DNA from: UBA4416 sp044238845
GTDB lineage: Bacteria; Bacteroidota; Bacteroidia; B-17B0; Aurantibacillaceae
NCBI GenBank assembly: GCA_044238845.1
Contig: JBIICN010000026.1
Span: 1-51,310 of the forward strand
DNA: 51,310 bases
Direction: 5' to 3'
Shown in pieces: positions 26,151 to 34,345 of this stretch; the first letter of the stretch is position 1, and each line of letters starts with the position of its first letter. The notes below the pieces were generated by a model. It was not told where the DNA came from. It saw only the letters and a program-made list of their open reading frames with translations, and ran no database searches. Position numbers and translations under genes: made by a program.

Positions 26151-27344
26151 TTATGCTTTCTTAAAAATTAAAGATGAACAGTTTCCTCCAAATCCAAAAG
26201 AGTTAGAAAGGATCGTGTTTAAAGGAGTATTTACCAATTGAGTTTCAGGAATTAAATTCATTTCGGCAATTGGTGTTGTAAAATTTAAGTTCGGGAATAT
26301 CATACTGTTTTGTAATGATAAAACCGATATAACAGCTTCGATACTTGCGGCAGCTGCCAAGGTATGCCCTGTAAATGCTTTTGTTGAACTGAATTTTGGA
26401 ACGTTGTTTCCAAAAACCGCTTTAGTGGCCATGCTTTCTGATAAATCGTTATTAGGAGTACCAGTTCCATGCATGTTAATATAATCTATTTGAGAGGGCG
26501 CTAAGCCACTCATTGCTAATGCTTGTGTAATTGCTAATGTTGCACCGTAACCTTCGGGCGAAGATGCTGTTTGGTGGTAAGCATCATTAGCATTGGCATA
26601 ACCAACCACTTCTGCTAATGCTTTTCCTTTTCTTAAATTCAAGGCATTCTCTCCTTCAATCACTAAAAAAGCGGCTGCTTCTCCTAAGTTTAATCCTTTT
26701 CTATTTTCATCAAATGGCTTACACCATTCTCTATCTAAAATCATTAAGGTATTAAACCCGTTGAATGTGAATTTTGATAAAGCATCTACGCCACCAACTA
26801 CTACTCTATCTAATTGTCCATGCTTAATCATTCGGCAACCCAACATAATCGCATTGGCTGCTGATGAACACGCTGTTGAAATAGTGGTTACATAATCTAC
26901 ATTACCTAAATAATCAGCAATGCGTTCGGTGCTATCTCCACAATCGTGTGTATCAAGCACATCTAAATGATCATCTTTTTCAAATAATTCTTTATAGTAC
27001 AATTCGGTTTTACCCATTCCCGCTACTGTTGTAGAAGAAATAACGCCTGTACGCAACCCATCGTGGGTGTCAATCCCTGAATTGATAACCGCTTCTTTAG
27101 CAGCTAACATAGCAATGTATGAATTACGATTTAATGCTGGGTTATTATCTTTTACTAAATCTATTAAATCGGCATTAGACAATTTAATTTCGCCAGCTAA
27201 AAACTCATCTTTATAACGAGTGGTTAAATGGTTGATTTTTCCAATACCAGTTTTTGATTGAGATAATGACAAAAAAGAATCAGACACATTGTTCCCAATA
27301 GCCGAAATCATTCCTAATCCAGTAATATAAACTCGCTGAGACAA
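26151..27344 (-). CDS. Beta-ketoacyl-ACP synthase (FabF-like)
   Basis: A 397-residue condensing enzyme with a complete catalytic triad: cysteine in STACSSAANA (about residue 160), histidine in HGTGTPNND and histidine in AFTGHTLAAAAS. The C-terminal SFGFGGNCSSLIF is typical. It lies 4 bases after the acyl carrier protein gene and 4 bases before the degenerate ketosynthase, suggesting a heterodimer. The group resembles part of a flexirubin/aryl-polyene pathway rather than housekeeping fatty acid synthesis. Confidence 0.9.
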   Translation of the reverse strand: MSQRVYITGLGMISAIGNNVSDSFLSLSQSKTGIGKINHLTTRYKDEFLAGEIKLSNADLIDLVKDNNPALNRNSYIAMLAAKEAVINSGIDTHDGLRTGVISSTTVAGMGKTELYYKELFEKDDHLDVLDTHDCGDSTERIADYLGNVDYVTTISTACSSAANAIMLGCRMIKHGQLDRVVVGGVDALSKFTFNGFNTLMILDREWCKPFDENRKGLNLGEAAAFLVIEGENALNLRKGKALAEVVGYANANDAYHQTASSPEGYGATLAITQALAMSGLAPSQIDYINMHGTGTPNNDLSESMATKAVFGNNVPKFSSTKAFTGHTLAAAASIEAVISVLSLQNSMIFPNLNFTTPIAEMNLIPETQLVNTPLNTILSNSFGFGGNCSSLIFKKA

Positions 27345-27347
27345 TTC

Positions 27348-27605
27348 TTAAGATTTACCTTGAGATTTAATGTATTCTGCCATTGTTCTTAAAGATTGGA
27401 AAATAGTTTTTCCGTCTTTAGGATCTTGGATTTTAATACCGTAGTGTTTTTCTAATAATACAATTAACTCTAAAGCATCAATAGAATCAAGACCTAAGCC
27501 TTCGCCAAATAATGGAGAATCTGGATTGATTTCTTCTGGTTTTACTTCAGCTAAGTTAAGCTGTTCAATAATTTGTCCTTTTAATTTTTCGATTAATGCG
27601 TCCAT
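27348..27605 (-). CDS. Acyl carrier protein
   Basis: An 85-residue carrier. The phosphopantetheine attachment serine is in GLGLDSIDALELIVLL (about residue 41). Helix 1 (LIEKLKGQIIEQLNL) and the C-terminal helix (FQSLRTMAEYIKSQ) have the usual spacing. Its gene overlaps the end of the preceding gene by 13 bases and is followed 3 bases later by a ketosynthase, so it is a dedicated carrier for this pathway. Confidence 0.92.
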   Translation of the reverse strand: MDALIEKLKGQIIEQLNLAEVKPEEINPDSPLFGEGLGLDSIDALELIVLLEKHYGIKIQDPKDGKTIFQSLRTMAEYIKSQGKS

Positions 27606-28234
27606 ATGGTTTGATTGTATATTGTTATAACACTTGTTTGATTAAGAGGTTTAAAAATACTGCTTTTATTTATATTTTCTGCGTTTTCCGTTAAAAAAAT
27701 GAAGGCTTCAAAGTTGGCGACATCTACTTCCACCCAACCAACAATAGCGGCCTCTGTGCCACTTTGAAATAGCGTTTCAGTATAATTCACCAATAAATCA
27801 GCGTCTAATTGTTCTGATACAAAAAAAGCGTTTTCACCAGTGATTTTATGTTTAATAGCTAATTCGCCAATAGTAATATTGGGAAGTGTGTATACAAACA
27901 CGGCTGGAGAAGGGAAATAATTGGATTTATCATCAATAGAATGTTGATGTACTCTATCCGTTTCTAAACTCGAAGCAGCATTAGATAATACAATAGCTGT
28001 TTTTGATAAATTGTTTTCAGTTAAAAAGTTGGTTCCTTTCAAAGCAAATTCTGCACATAAAAAACCAAGCTTACATTGCGCATCCATTTTATGAAACTTA
28101 GGATAGCTCACGCCTAAAGTTTTGTAGGCTTCAGATAAAAACTCTGTCAAGGATGAGTTAGATTGAAATACAACCTCACCATTAACCGAAACTTGGTTAT
28201 GTTTGATGTGCGCGTATGATGTGATGTTACTCAT
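27593..28234 (-). CDS. Truncated ketosynthase-like protein
   Basis: A 213-residue protein about half the length of a ketosynthase. The FPSPAVFVYTLPNITIGELA segment (about residues 108-127) matches the region near the active site in ketosynthases, but no nucleophile cysteine is present. Similar short proteins appear in flexirubin/aryl-polyene gene clusters. Catalysis is unlikely; a structural or chain-length role is inferred. An in-frame TTG at 28243 is possible, but I use the ATG at 28234. It overlaps the acyl carrier protein gene by 13 bases. Confidence 0.65.
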   Translation of the reverse strand: MSNITSYAHIKHNQVSVNGEVVFQSNSSLTEFLSEAYKTLGVSYPKFHKMDAQCKLGFLCAEFALKGTNFLTENNLSKTAIVLSNAASSLETDRVHQHSIDDKSNYFPSPAVFVYTLPNITIGELAIKHKITGENAFFVSEQLDADLLVNYTETLFQSGTEAAIVGWVEVDVANFEAFIFLTENAENINKSSIFKPLNQTSVITIYNQTIWTH

Positions 28235-28254
28235 TGTTTTCAATCATTTTTTGA

Positions 28255-28342
28255 ACCATATAAGGCATATAAGTTTTAGGTTATTTCTACTTATGCTTTA
28301 TAATTCTCGTTCCCTTTTATTTTCTTTTATGACTTTTATGGT
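28255..28342. repeat. Imperfect palindrome (CCATATAAGGCATATAAG type)
   Basis: accatataaggcatataag (28255-28273) is inverted at 28324-28342 (cttttatgacttttatggt, about 15 of 19 matching), with an inner arm cttatgctttata. It fills the only wide gap inside the ketosynthase operon (28235-28347). It looks like another dispersed repeat of this phylum and may form a hairpin in the mRNA between two genes. Confidence 0.6.
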
Positions 28343-28347
28343 AAAAA

Positions 28348-29478
28348 TTAAACTTGTCTAAATAAAGCTGCAGCATTGCAACCGCCAAAGCCTGATGCTG
28401 TTTTAATAAATGAAGAAAAGTTTTTATCCTGATGTGATTCAATCATCGTGATATTTCCACTCACGCCTTTTGTTTCAAAACCTTCAGATTTTATTAAGCA
28501 TTGATGCTTCATGGATTCTAATGATAATACGGTTTCTAAAACTCCTGCAGCGCCTAATGTATGTCCATAATACCCTTTTAAACTATTTACAGGAATTGTA
28601 TTCAATCCTGCTCTGTCAAAAGCAATGGATTCCATTTCGTCGTTAAACGGAGTAGCTGTTCCGTGTGCTGAAATAAATCCTATATCGTTTGTATTCTTAT
28701 CTAGTATTCGTGTAAGACATTGAAATAAACCATCGCCAGTGCGTGAAGGACCAGAAATATGATTCGCGTCATTGGCCGAAGCTCCGCTCACAATTTGTGT
28801 ATGGTAAGGAGTTGCTAATTCTTTTTTATTGGTGATTAAAATAGTAGAAACTGCTTCACCTAAATTAATACCTACTCTGTTCCCATCAAACGGTTTACTT
28901 GGCTCATTACTCAAAGCATTGAATGATTTAAATCCACTAATCGTAAACTCAGATAAAATATCTCCACCACACACTAATATATTATCGTAAGCACCTTGTT
29001 CAATAAAACGTTTAGCGATGATAATAGCTAGAATGCCAGAAATACAAGCGTTTGACAATACTATAGGAGTATGTGTCAATTGAAAATAAGATTGCAAATG
29101 TTTAGCGAAGACAGGTAGATAAACTCTTTTCGAATCTATACTTTTGTAACTGTTTTCTAAAATATCAATGTTGCCTTTGGTAGTTGAATAAATTAAAAGC
29201 GTACGATTATCTTTTGGATTAATACCACTTTGGTTTAATACGTCTTGAATAGATAAAATACTTAGCTGCTCTAATTTTGTATGAGTGTCCGAATTTTTAA
29301 TTTGAGAAAGATGCTCTTGAATTTTATCATCACTAATTTTCGCAACACAAAATTCATCTTGCGAAAAAGGCAGCTTTATTTTTTTTACTCCTATAATAGA
29401 ATTAGAAAGCGCTTGATAATTTTCTTGAGTAGAAAATCCCAATGGACTAATAATATTATTGTAAGATGTAAAAATCAT
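28348..29478 (-). CDS. Beta-ketoacyl-ACP synthase, second
   Basis: A 376-residue condensing enzyme. The catalytic cysteine is in LSNACISGILA, the histidines are in SAHGTATPFND and GYYGHTLGAAGVLE, and K in NSLKGYYGH is conserved. It ends SGFGGCNAAALF. It is divergent from the FabF-like protein at 26151, so the two probably act on different chain lengths or partners. Its gene stop is followed by a palindrome-filled gap, and its start overlaps the CWC gene stop by 4 bases. Confidence 0.88.
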   Translation of the reverse strand: MIFTSYNNIISPLGFSTQENYQALSNSIIGVKKIKLPFSQDEFCVAKISDDKIQEHLSQIKNSDTHTKLEQLSILSIQDVLNQSGINPKDNRTLLIYSTTKGNIDILENSYKSIDSKRVYLPVFAKHLQSYFQLTHTPIVLSNACISGILAIIIAKRFIEQGAYDNILVCGGDILSEFTISGFKSFNALSNEPSKPFDGNRVGINLGEAVSTILITNKKELATPYHTQIVSGASANDANHISGPSRTGDGLFQCLTRILDKNTNDIGFISAHGTATPFNDEMESIAFDRAGLNTIPVNSLKGYYGHTLGAAGVLETVLSLESMKHQCLIKSEGFETKGVSGNITMIESHQDKNFSSFIKTASGFGGCNAAALFRQV

Positions 29479-29672
29479 TTCTGTGCTAAAATTTCATCTT
29501 TTAAATGTAATAAACAAGTATTACAAACACAATTAGAATAATGCTTAGCAATATATGATATTTCTTCTGCTGATAATTGAATTTTTGTGCAATCACAGTC
29601 TGCAATATTTATTGGGTCGCAAATAAAGGTTTGTTGGCAGCGTGGACAGGTGGTGTTATTTTCGGTTGGCAT
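29475..29672 (-). CDS. Cysteine-rich CWC family protein
   Basis: A 65-residue protein of the Cys_rich_CWC type. It has CPRCQQTFIC near the start, then CDC, and a C-terminal CVCNTCLLHL; eight cysteines in all suggest two zinc sites. Family function is unknown. The frame extends to 29729, but those extra residues are encoded by a dispersed repeat, so I use the ATG at 29672 (MPTENN). It overlaps the following ketosynthase gene by 4 bases. Confidence 0.75.
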   Translation of the reverse strand: MPTENNTTCPRCQQTFICDPINIADCDCTKIQLSAEEISYIAKHYSNCVCNTCLLHLKDEILAQK

Positions 29673-29681
29673 ATTAAAAAA

Positions 29682-29765
29682 CGGAACGCTGATGAAACGG
29701 ATTAAGCTGATTTTCGCTGATTTTTTCATCTGTGTAAATCTGTTCTATCTGCGCCATCCGTGTTA
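29682..29765. repeat. Dispersed repeat (CGGATTAAGCTGATTTTCGCTGATT type)
   Basis: This stretch contains the short related words aacgctgatgaaacgga, attaagctgatt, ttcgctgatt and gcgccatccgtgtta, a pattern I recognise as a dispersed repeat in this phylum. It abuts the start of the CWC gene and separates it from the rpmF terminator. Confidence 0.55.
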
Positions 29766-29790
29766 TATTCAAATACAATAGTTTAAACAA

Positions 29791-29822
29791 AAAAACCTCC
29801 TCGATTTCACGAGGAGGTTTTT
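29791..29822 (-). terminator. Intrinsic terminator after rpmF
   Basis: The perfect 13-bp stem aaaaacctcctcg (29791-29803) / cgaggaggttttt (29810-29822) has a 6-base loop and A/T runs on both sides. It ends the yceD-rpmF transcript 24 bases after the rpmF stop. Confidence 0.9.
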
Positions 29823-29845
29823 GAATATATATTATTCAAAAAAGA

Positions 29846-30037
29846 TTAAGCTTTAGCTGCTTTTTCCATTACTACTTTTCCTTTGTAGTAAAGTTTTCCT
29901 TCAAACCAGTGTGCACGGTGAAATAAATGAGCTTCACCTGTTGTTGTATCTTTAGCAATCGTCATTGTTGGAGCTTTGTAAGTTGAACGACGAGAATCTC
30001 TACGTGATCTGGATAGTTTTCGTTTTGGATTAGGCAT
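29846..30037 (-). CDS. rpmF: 50S ribosomal protein L32
   Basis: A 63-residue basic ribosomal protein. The N-terminal MPNPKRKLSRSRRDSRRS is the L32 signature. The C-terminal half (GEAHLFHRAHWFEGKLYYKGKVV) lacks the four zinc cysteines found in many L32 proteins, so this is the zinc-independent form. It follows the YceD gene by 11 bases, the usual bacterial pairing, and is followed by a strong terminator. Confidence 0.97.
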   Translation of the reverse strand: MPNPKRKLSRSRRDSRRSTYKAPTMTIAKDTTTGEAHLFHRAHWFEGKLYYKGKVVMEKAAKA

Positions 30038-30048
30038 GGTATTTAATT

Positions 30049-30579
30049 TTAATTATTGTTAAACTTTATATTTTTTAATTTATCCCATTCAGGATTTTCA
30101 CTCGGTTCTTCTTCAATTTTTAGTTCGTTGTATTTAGCTAGTGTTTCTTCATCGCAATCAACATCTATATCTAAGTCTTCGTCTTCGCAAGGCACTTTTC
30201 GGCTTGGAATAGATAGCTCTATATATTCAAATAAATATTGTGCAAAGTTTGCTTCATCAACTCCTTCTTTAAGTACTAATATTTCATCATTACTTTCTTC
30301 AGGGTTACCATGTTTAATCACTAATTTTTCTTGTCCAAAAATAGGACAATCGTATTCAACTAAACAACGGTCGCAGCTTAATTTTACAGTGCCTTCAAAA
30401 GTAAATAGAATATGCATAAGCGTATTTTGTTTTACTAGTTTAGCTTTAACCTGTATATCAGCTTCGATTATTTCACTTTCACTAAATTGCTCAAAGAACT
30501 TATTTTTTACATCAAATTCAAATTGGTGCTCACCCATTGATAAACCGCCAAACTGTATTTTGTACTGACTTTTACCCAT
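30049..30579 (-). CDS. yceD: YceD family protein (DUF177)
   Basis: A 176-residue protein of the DUF177 family, almost always encoded before rpmF and linked to 23S rRNA or ribosome assembly in other organisms. The hallmark LSCDRCLVEYDC (C-x2-C) lies near residues 88-99, followed by an acidic C-terminal half with DCDEETLAKYNEL. It is 11 bases before rpmF. A promoter with TATATTTG lies 24 bases upstream of its ATG. Confidence 0.9.
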   Translation of the reverse strand: MGKSQYKIQFGGLSMGEHQFEFDVKNKFFEQFSESEIIEADIQVKAKLVKQNTLMHILFTFEGTVKLSCDRCLVEYDCPIFGQEKLVIKHGNPEESNDEILVLKEGVDEANFAQYLFEYIELSIPSRKVPCEDEDLDIDVDCDEETLAKYNELKIEEEPSENPEWDKLKNIKFNNN

Positions 30580-30602
30580 AGCTTATTTTCCAAAATGGAC
30601 GG

Positions 30603-30636
30603 CAAATATACACTTTTTTTCAATCTTATCAACAAA
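30603..30636 (-). promoter_or_regulatory. Candidate yceD-rpmF promoter
   Basis: On the minus strand, TATATTTG (30603-30610) is an exact TAnnTTTG -7 element, and TTTG (30633-30636) lies 22 bases upstream, close to the usual 19-21. The predicted leader is under 20 bases. Confidence 0.5.
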
Positions 30637-30696
30637 TTAACAAAAAACAATAGCAATTTAGTAAAATACCTAAATAGCTGTTATTTAACTCCTTAA

Positions 30697-31308
30697 CTAT
30701 TCATTACTTTTTATTAAGCATTTAGGTATAAACCACTTTCCTTTGTAGTTTTCAATCAATATTGGCTCATTTTGACAAGAAACGTATAAATTTCGGGAAT
30801 TTTTCTTCAATTTGTGGGCATTTCCTGCTTTAATTTGCTCAATAACGATATTTTTTAAATCGTCTTTTGTAACATTTTTGTTGATTTTTCCTATTTCGAA
30901 ACCTAATTCATTATTTCTTAAATCCATCACACATGCTAAACTATCGGCCCTTTCTCCAAATTCCTGTTGATTTTTGAAAAAGAAATATTCATTTCCTCTT
31001 TCATGGGCTTTTCCTAACTTCCTAAGTTTTTTTTCGTTTACATAACGAGATAAGTAAGCCATTGAAAATATGTGTCTAAAAGCATCTAAGGTTCCTCCAC
31101 TTTCATAACCATCTAGTAGTTTTGCATTTTTTACTTCTTTATATATTTCCATTGCTTCTCCTAAATGCTTCTGAACTTTTATTGCAGCAAAAGGGTGAAC
31201 TACAGCCCAATTATATTCGTACTTACTGATTTCGTGCTGGGAAAATAAATGAGATGCAAAACATAGAATGGCAATTAATATATATACATACTTTGATTTT
31301 AACATCAT
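30697..31308 (-). CDS. Secreted hypothetical protein (DUF6973-like)
   Basis: A 203-residue protein with a signal peptide (about 1-23, ending FASHLFSQ). The mature part is helix-rich, with WAVVHPFAAIKVQKHLGEAM, then DAFRHIFSMAYLSR, GKAHERGNEYFF and VMDLRNNELGFEIG. The DAFRH and MDLRNN motifs resemble the DUF6973 family, which has no known function; the assignment is tentative. The cluster of His, Asp and Glu suggests metal binding. It stands divergent from the 31373 gene. Confidence 0.6.
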   Translation of the reverse strand: MMLKSKYVYILIAILCFASHLFSQHEISKYEYNWAVVHPFAAIKVQKHLGEAMEIYKEVKNAKLLDGYESGGTLDAFRHIFSMAYLSRYVNEKKLRKLGKAHERGNEYFFFKNQQEFGERADSLACVMDLRNNELGFEIGKINKNVTKDDLKNIVIEQIKAGNAHKLKKNSRNLYVSCQNEPILIENYKGKWFIPKCLIKSNE

Positions 31309-31358
31309 TTTGTTAGCAATAGATAGGATTAAAATGCTAATTTAATCAATCCATTTCA

Positions 31359-31366
31359 TATCTTTG
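31359..31366 (+). promoter_or_regulatory. Candidate -7 promoter element TATCTTTG
   Basis: An exact TAnnTTTG match, 6 bases before the ATG at 31373. No clear -33 TTTG is seen. It overlaps an in-frame TTG at 31364, which argues against that TTG as the start codon. Confidence 0.4.
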
Positions 31367-31372
31367 AAATTG

Positions 31373-31645
31373 ATGGACTTTAAGAATGACATAGCAAAAC
31401 GCTTTTTTAGCAAGCAAGATATTGGTGGGGCTGAAAGTATTAATGATTTACGTGATAAAGAATTTAGCGGTAAGTCGTTAACTGCCGAAGAAAAATTTGC
31501 CTTAGCCAACTTTGATAAATATCGTTTAAACATCTTAAATTCTCAGGAAAACGAAGAACAATTTCACTTACATTATCGTCAAATTCAAGTCATTTCTAAC
31601 CTAGGTGACTGGAGAGAATTTTTAAAAGACGAATACAGTAAATAA
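31373..31645 (+). CDS. Small hypothetical protein
   Basis: A 90-residue soluble, helix-rich, charged protein with no cysteine. It has two halves: FKNDIAKRFFSKQDIGGAESINDL and a C-terminal HYRQIQVISNLGDWREFLKDEYSK. I do not recognise it. The ATG at 31373 is preferred over the TTG at 31364, which lies in the promoter element. A strong terminator follows 21 bases after the stop, so it is a single-gene unit and therefore likely real. Confidence 0.65.
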   Translation: MDFKNDIAKRFFSKQDIGGAESINDLRDKEFSGKSLTAEEKFALANFDKYRLNILNSQENEEQFHLHYRQIQVISNLGDWREFLKDEYSK

Positions 31646-31666
31646 TATTTCATCTACAATTTAACT

Positions 31667-31697
31667 AAAAGTGCTTCCTAAAACGAAGCACTTTTTT
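31667..31697 (+). terminator. Intrinsic terminator before fbp
   Basis: The perfect 11-bp stem aaaagtgcttc (31667-31677) / gaagcactttt (31685-31695) with a 7-base loop is followed by a T-run. It ends the small gene at 31373-31645. Confidence 0.9.
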
Positions 31698-31719
31698 ATT
31701 TTTATATTAATAATAACTT

Positions 31720-31727
31720 TACCTTTG
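31720..31727 (+). promoter_or_regulatory. Candidate fbp promoter -7 element TACCTTTG
   Basis: An exact TAnnTTTG match located after the terminator and 65 bases before the fbp ATG. The -33 region is T-rich (ttttttatt) without a clean TTTG. Predicted leader is about 60 bases. Confidence 0.45.
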
Positions 31728-31792
31728 TAATACTTACAAATGCTTGTAAAAAATTATTAAACCGATATTATCTAATTAAAAAAACATAAAAC

Positions 31793-32806
31793 ATGTACGC
31801 AAAAACTTTAGGCCAGTTCATTATTGAAAAACAAAATGATTTTCCATTTGCAAAAGGCGAGTTATCTCGTTTATTGCGTGATATTGGTATCGCTGCAAAA
31901 ATTGTAAATCGTGAGGTTACAAAAGCTGGTTTAGTGGAAATTCTTGGTGAAACAGGAGATACAAACGTACAAGGGGAAAGAGTTAAAAAACTAGATGTAT
32001 TTGCTAACGATCAGTTTATTGCCGCTTTAAAAGCAGGTGGCGAATGCTGTGCAATTGCAAGTGAAGAGAACGAAGATATTATCCCTATTGATTCAGAAAT
32101 TTCTAAAAATGCGCGTTATGTTGTAGCAATGGATCCATTAGATGGTTCATCAAATATTGATGTTAACGTTTCTATTGGAACTATTTTTTCTATTTATCGC
32201 CGTGTAAGTTTAAGCGGACCTGGCACTCATGAAGATTTTATGCAACGCGGGACTGAGCAAGTAGCCGCTGGATATATTATTTATGGTTCATCAGCTATGT
32301 TGGTTTACACAACAGGTAAAGGTGTTAATGGATTTACATTAGATCCAAGTATTGGAGAGTTTTGTTTATCACATCCTCAAATGCAAATGCCTAAAGATGG
32401 CAAGACCTATTCTATCAACGAAGGCAATTATCTACATTTCCCTGAGGGCGTTAAAAAATATATTAAGTATTGTCAAGAAGAAGACAAAGCAACTAATCGT
32501 CCATACTCTAGCCGTTATATTGGTTCGGGCGTTGCTGATATTCACCGTAACTTAATTACTGGTGGAATTTATATTTATCCAACAACTACTAAATCTCCAA
32601 AAGGAAAATTACGTTTATTATATGAATGTAATCCTTTAGCATTTATTATTGAGCAAGCTGGTGGTGTTGCAACCGATGGTTATAAGCGTATTATGGAATT
32701 AGATATTTCTGAATTACACCAACGCACACCATTATTTTTAGGCTCTACTGAGATGATGAAAACATCGATGGGTTTCATGGAAAAACATAAAGAAGCATCT
32801 GTTTAA
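31793..32806 (+). CDS. fbp: Class I fructose-1,6-bisphosphatase
   Basis: Hydrolyses fructose 1,6-bisphosphate to fructose 6-phosphate in gluconeogenesis. The 337 residues match class I enzymes. Visible: FANDQFIAAL, the metal ligands in ASEENED and MDPLDGSSNIDVNVSIGTIF (about residues 112-131), the substrate loop RYIGSGVADIHRNL, and PLAFIIEQAGG. It is monocistronic, with a promoter element and an upstream terminator isolating it from the previous gene. Confidence 0.97.
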   Translation: MYAKTLGQFIIEKQNDFPFAKGELSRLLRDIGIAAKIVNREVTKAGLVEILGETGDTNVQGERVKKLDVFANDQFIAALKAGGECCAIASEENEDIIPIDSEISKNARYVVAMDPLDGSSNIDVNVSIGTIFSIYRRVSLSGPGTHEDFMQRGTEQVAAGYIIYGSSAMLVYTTGKGVNGFTLDPSIGEFCLSHPQMQMPKDGKTYSINEGNYLHFPEGVKKYIKYCQEEDKATNRPYSSRYIGSGVADIHRNLITGGIYIYPTTTKSPKGKLRLLYECNPLAFIIEQAGGVATDGYKRIMELDISELHQRTPLFLGSTEMMKTSMGFMEKHKEASV

Positions 32807-32864
32807 TGTAAAAATAAACCCTTGCATTTACTTTTCGGTTAATATTTAGTACATTAGATTTTTA

Positions 32865-34283
32865 ATGGAATATATGCCCACGTCTATACCCGAAAAACTA
32901 GTAAAAGAAGAGTTTTATAAATCTACTGAGAAAGCACATATACTCGTTAGTTGGATTGGCATTTCCTTAAACTTAGTTTGGTTTTTAGGTGATTACTTAA
33001 GCATTCGTGAATTTTGGATTCCATTTTTAATTTTTAGGATTGCAGTTTCGGGGATAAGTGCTATCACTCTTTTATCTAAAAATTTCTTAAAAATTAGTAT
33101 CTACATCTGTATGTTTATATTGGTGTTAGGTATTTCTATTCAAAACGCCTACATGTGGAGCGTGATGGATATACCACATTTGCAAAAACACGCCTTTGCT
33201 TATATGGTTTTATTTATTGGGGTTGGAATGATGGTTTTATGGGAAATGAAACTATCCATTATTTTACTAATAGTTACTATTATTAGTAATGTTTTCTTTT
33301 ATATTTTAAATAGTCCTTTAACAGTTGATGAGTTTATTACCAATGGAGGTTTACTAGTATTAACTGTACTAATCTTTTGTGTATTCCTCATCAGAAATCG
33401 TTATCGTTTAACTTACAAAGAGATTAAAAGCCGACTTGAACTAGAAAAATCAAAAGCCTTGATTGAAATGCAAAAAGAAGAAGTTGACGAAAAAAATGAA
33501 GAAATCATTAGTAGTTTAAGATACGCCAAACGCTTACAAGAGGCTCTTCTGCCGCCTAAAAATCTATTAGATAGTTTCTTTAACGATAGTTACTTTATTT
33601 TATATAAGCCTCGTGATATTGTTTGTGGTGATTTTTATTGGGCCAGAAAAATTAAAAGTACACCCAAAGAGGGAAAGTCAAAAGACTTTTTATTAATTGC
33701 AGTAGCAGATTGCACCGGGCATGGCGTGCCAGGTGCTTTTATGAGTTTGTTGGGTTCTAATTTTTTACACCAAAGTGCTGTTGAAAAAGGCGTTAACACT
33801 CCTGCACAGGCTCTAGATTTTTTAAACCAAAAAATTATTACGACCTTAAATCATGGATACGGCGAGGAAAAAATACGTGACGGCATGGATATTTCATTAA
33901 TAGCCATAGACATAGAATCAAAGCAACTAGCCTACTCTGGGGCAAATAATCCTATATATATTGTTAGAAATAAAACACTTGAAAGCCTAAAAGCAAGTAA
34001 ACAAGCTATTGGAAATATGAATGAAGTAGCGTTACCTTTTGAAAACGTTGTAACACAACTAGAAGAGGACGATTGCATTTATTTATTTACTGATGGCTAT
34101 GCCGACCAATTTGGTGGTCCAAAAGGAAAAAAATTAATGCGAAAACAATTTGAAGAAGTGTTGATTCAAAATTCTGAAAAACCAATGCTTATTCAAAAAC
34201 AAGCGCTTGAAGACGCATACAACAATTGGAAAGGTGATTTAGAACAAGTAGATGATGTGTGTGTGTTTGGCATGAGGGTTTAG
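32865..34283 (+). CDS. Membrane-anchored SpoIIE/RsbU-type PP2C phosphatase
   Basis: A 472-residue signalling protein. Residues about 28-185 hold roughly six membrane segments, followed by a coiled coil (about 190-225). The phosphatase domain starts at YAKRLQEALLPP and has the metal-binding acids in DIVCGDFYW, AVADCTGHGVPGAFMS, DGMDISL and FTDGYADQFGG. Such proteins dephosphorylate anti-anti-sigma-type regulators; in this phylum the partners are mostly unknown. There is no partner kinase or STAS protein beside it. It ends at a bidirectional terminator. Confidence 0.9.
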   Translation: MEYMPTSIPEKLVKEEFYKSTEKAHILVSWIGISLNLVWFLGDYLSIREFWIPFLIFRIAVSGISAITLLSKNFLKISIYICMFILVLGISIQNAYMWSVMDIPHLQKHAFAYMVLFIGVGMMVLWEMKLSIILLIVTIISNVFFYILNSPLTVDEFITNGGLLVLTVLIFCVFLIRNRYRLTYKEIKSRLELEKSKALIEMQKEEVDEKNEEIISSLRYAKRLQEALLPPKNLLDSFFNDSYFILYKPRDIVCGDFYWARKIKSTPKEGKSKDFLLIAVADCTGHGVPGAFMSLLGSNFLHQSAVEKGVNTPAQALDFLNQKIITTLNHGYGEEKIRDGMDISLIAIDIESKQLAYSGANNPIYIVRNKTLESLKASKQAIGNMNEVALPFENVVTQLEEDDCIYLFTDGYADQFGGPKGKKLMRKQFEEVLIQNSEKPMLIQKQALEDAYNNWKGDLEQVDDVCVFGMRV

Positions 34284-34297
34284 TTTTTCGAACAAAA

Positions 34298-34327
34298 AAA
34301 GCCATCTACTATTCAGCAGATGGCTTT
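34298..34327. terminator. Bidirectional terminator between convergent genes
   Basis: aaagccatct (34298-34307) pairs perfectly with agatggcttt (34318-34327) around a 10-base loop, with A/T runs on both sides. It lies between the phosphatase gene (plus) and the YwqK gene (minus), so it can serve both. Confidence 0.85.
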
Positions 34328-34345
34328 CTATATAAGATTACAAAA

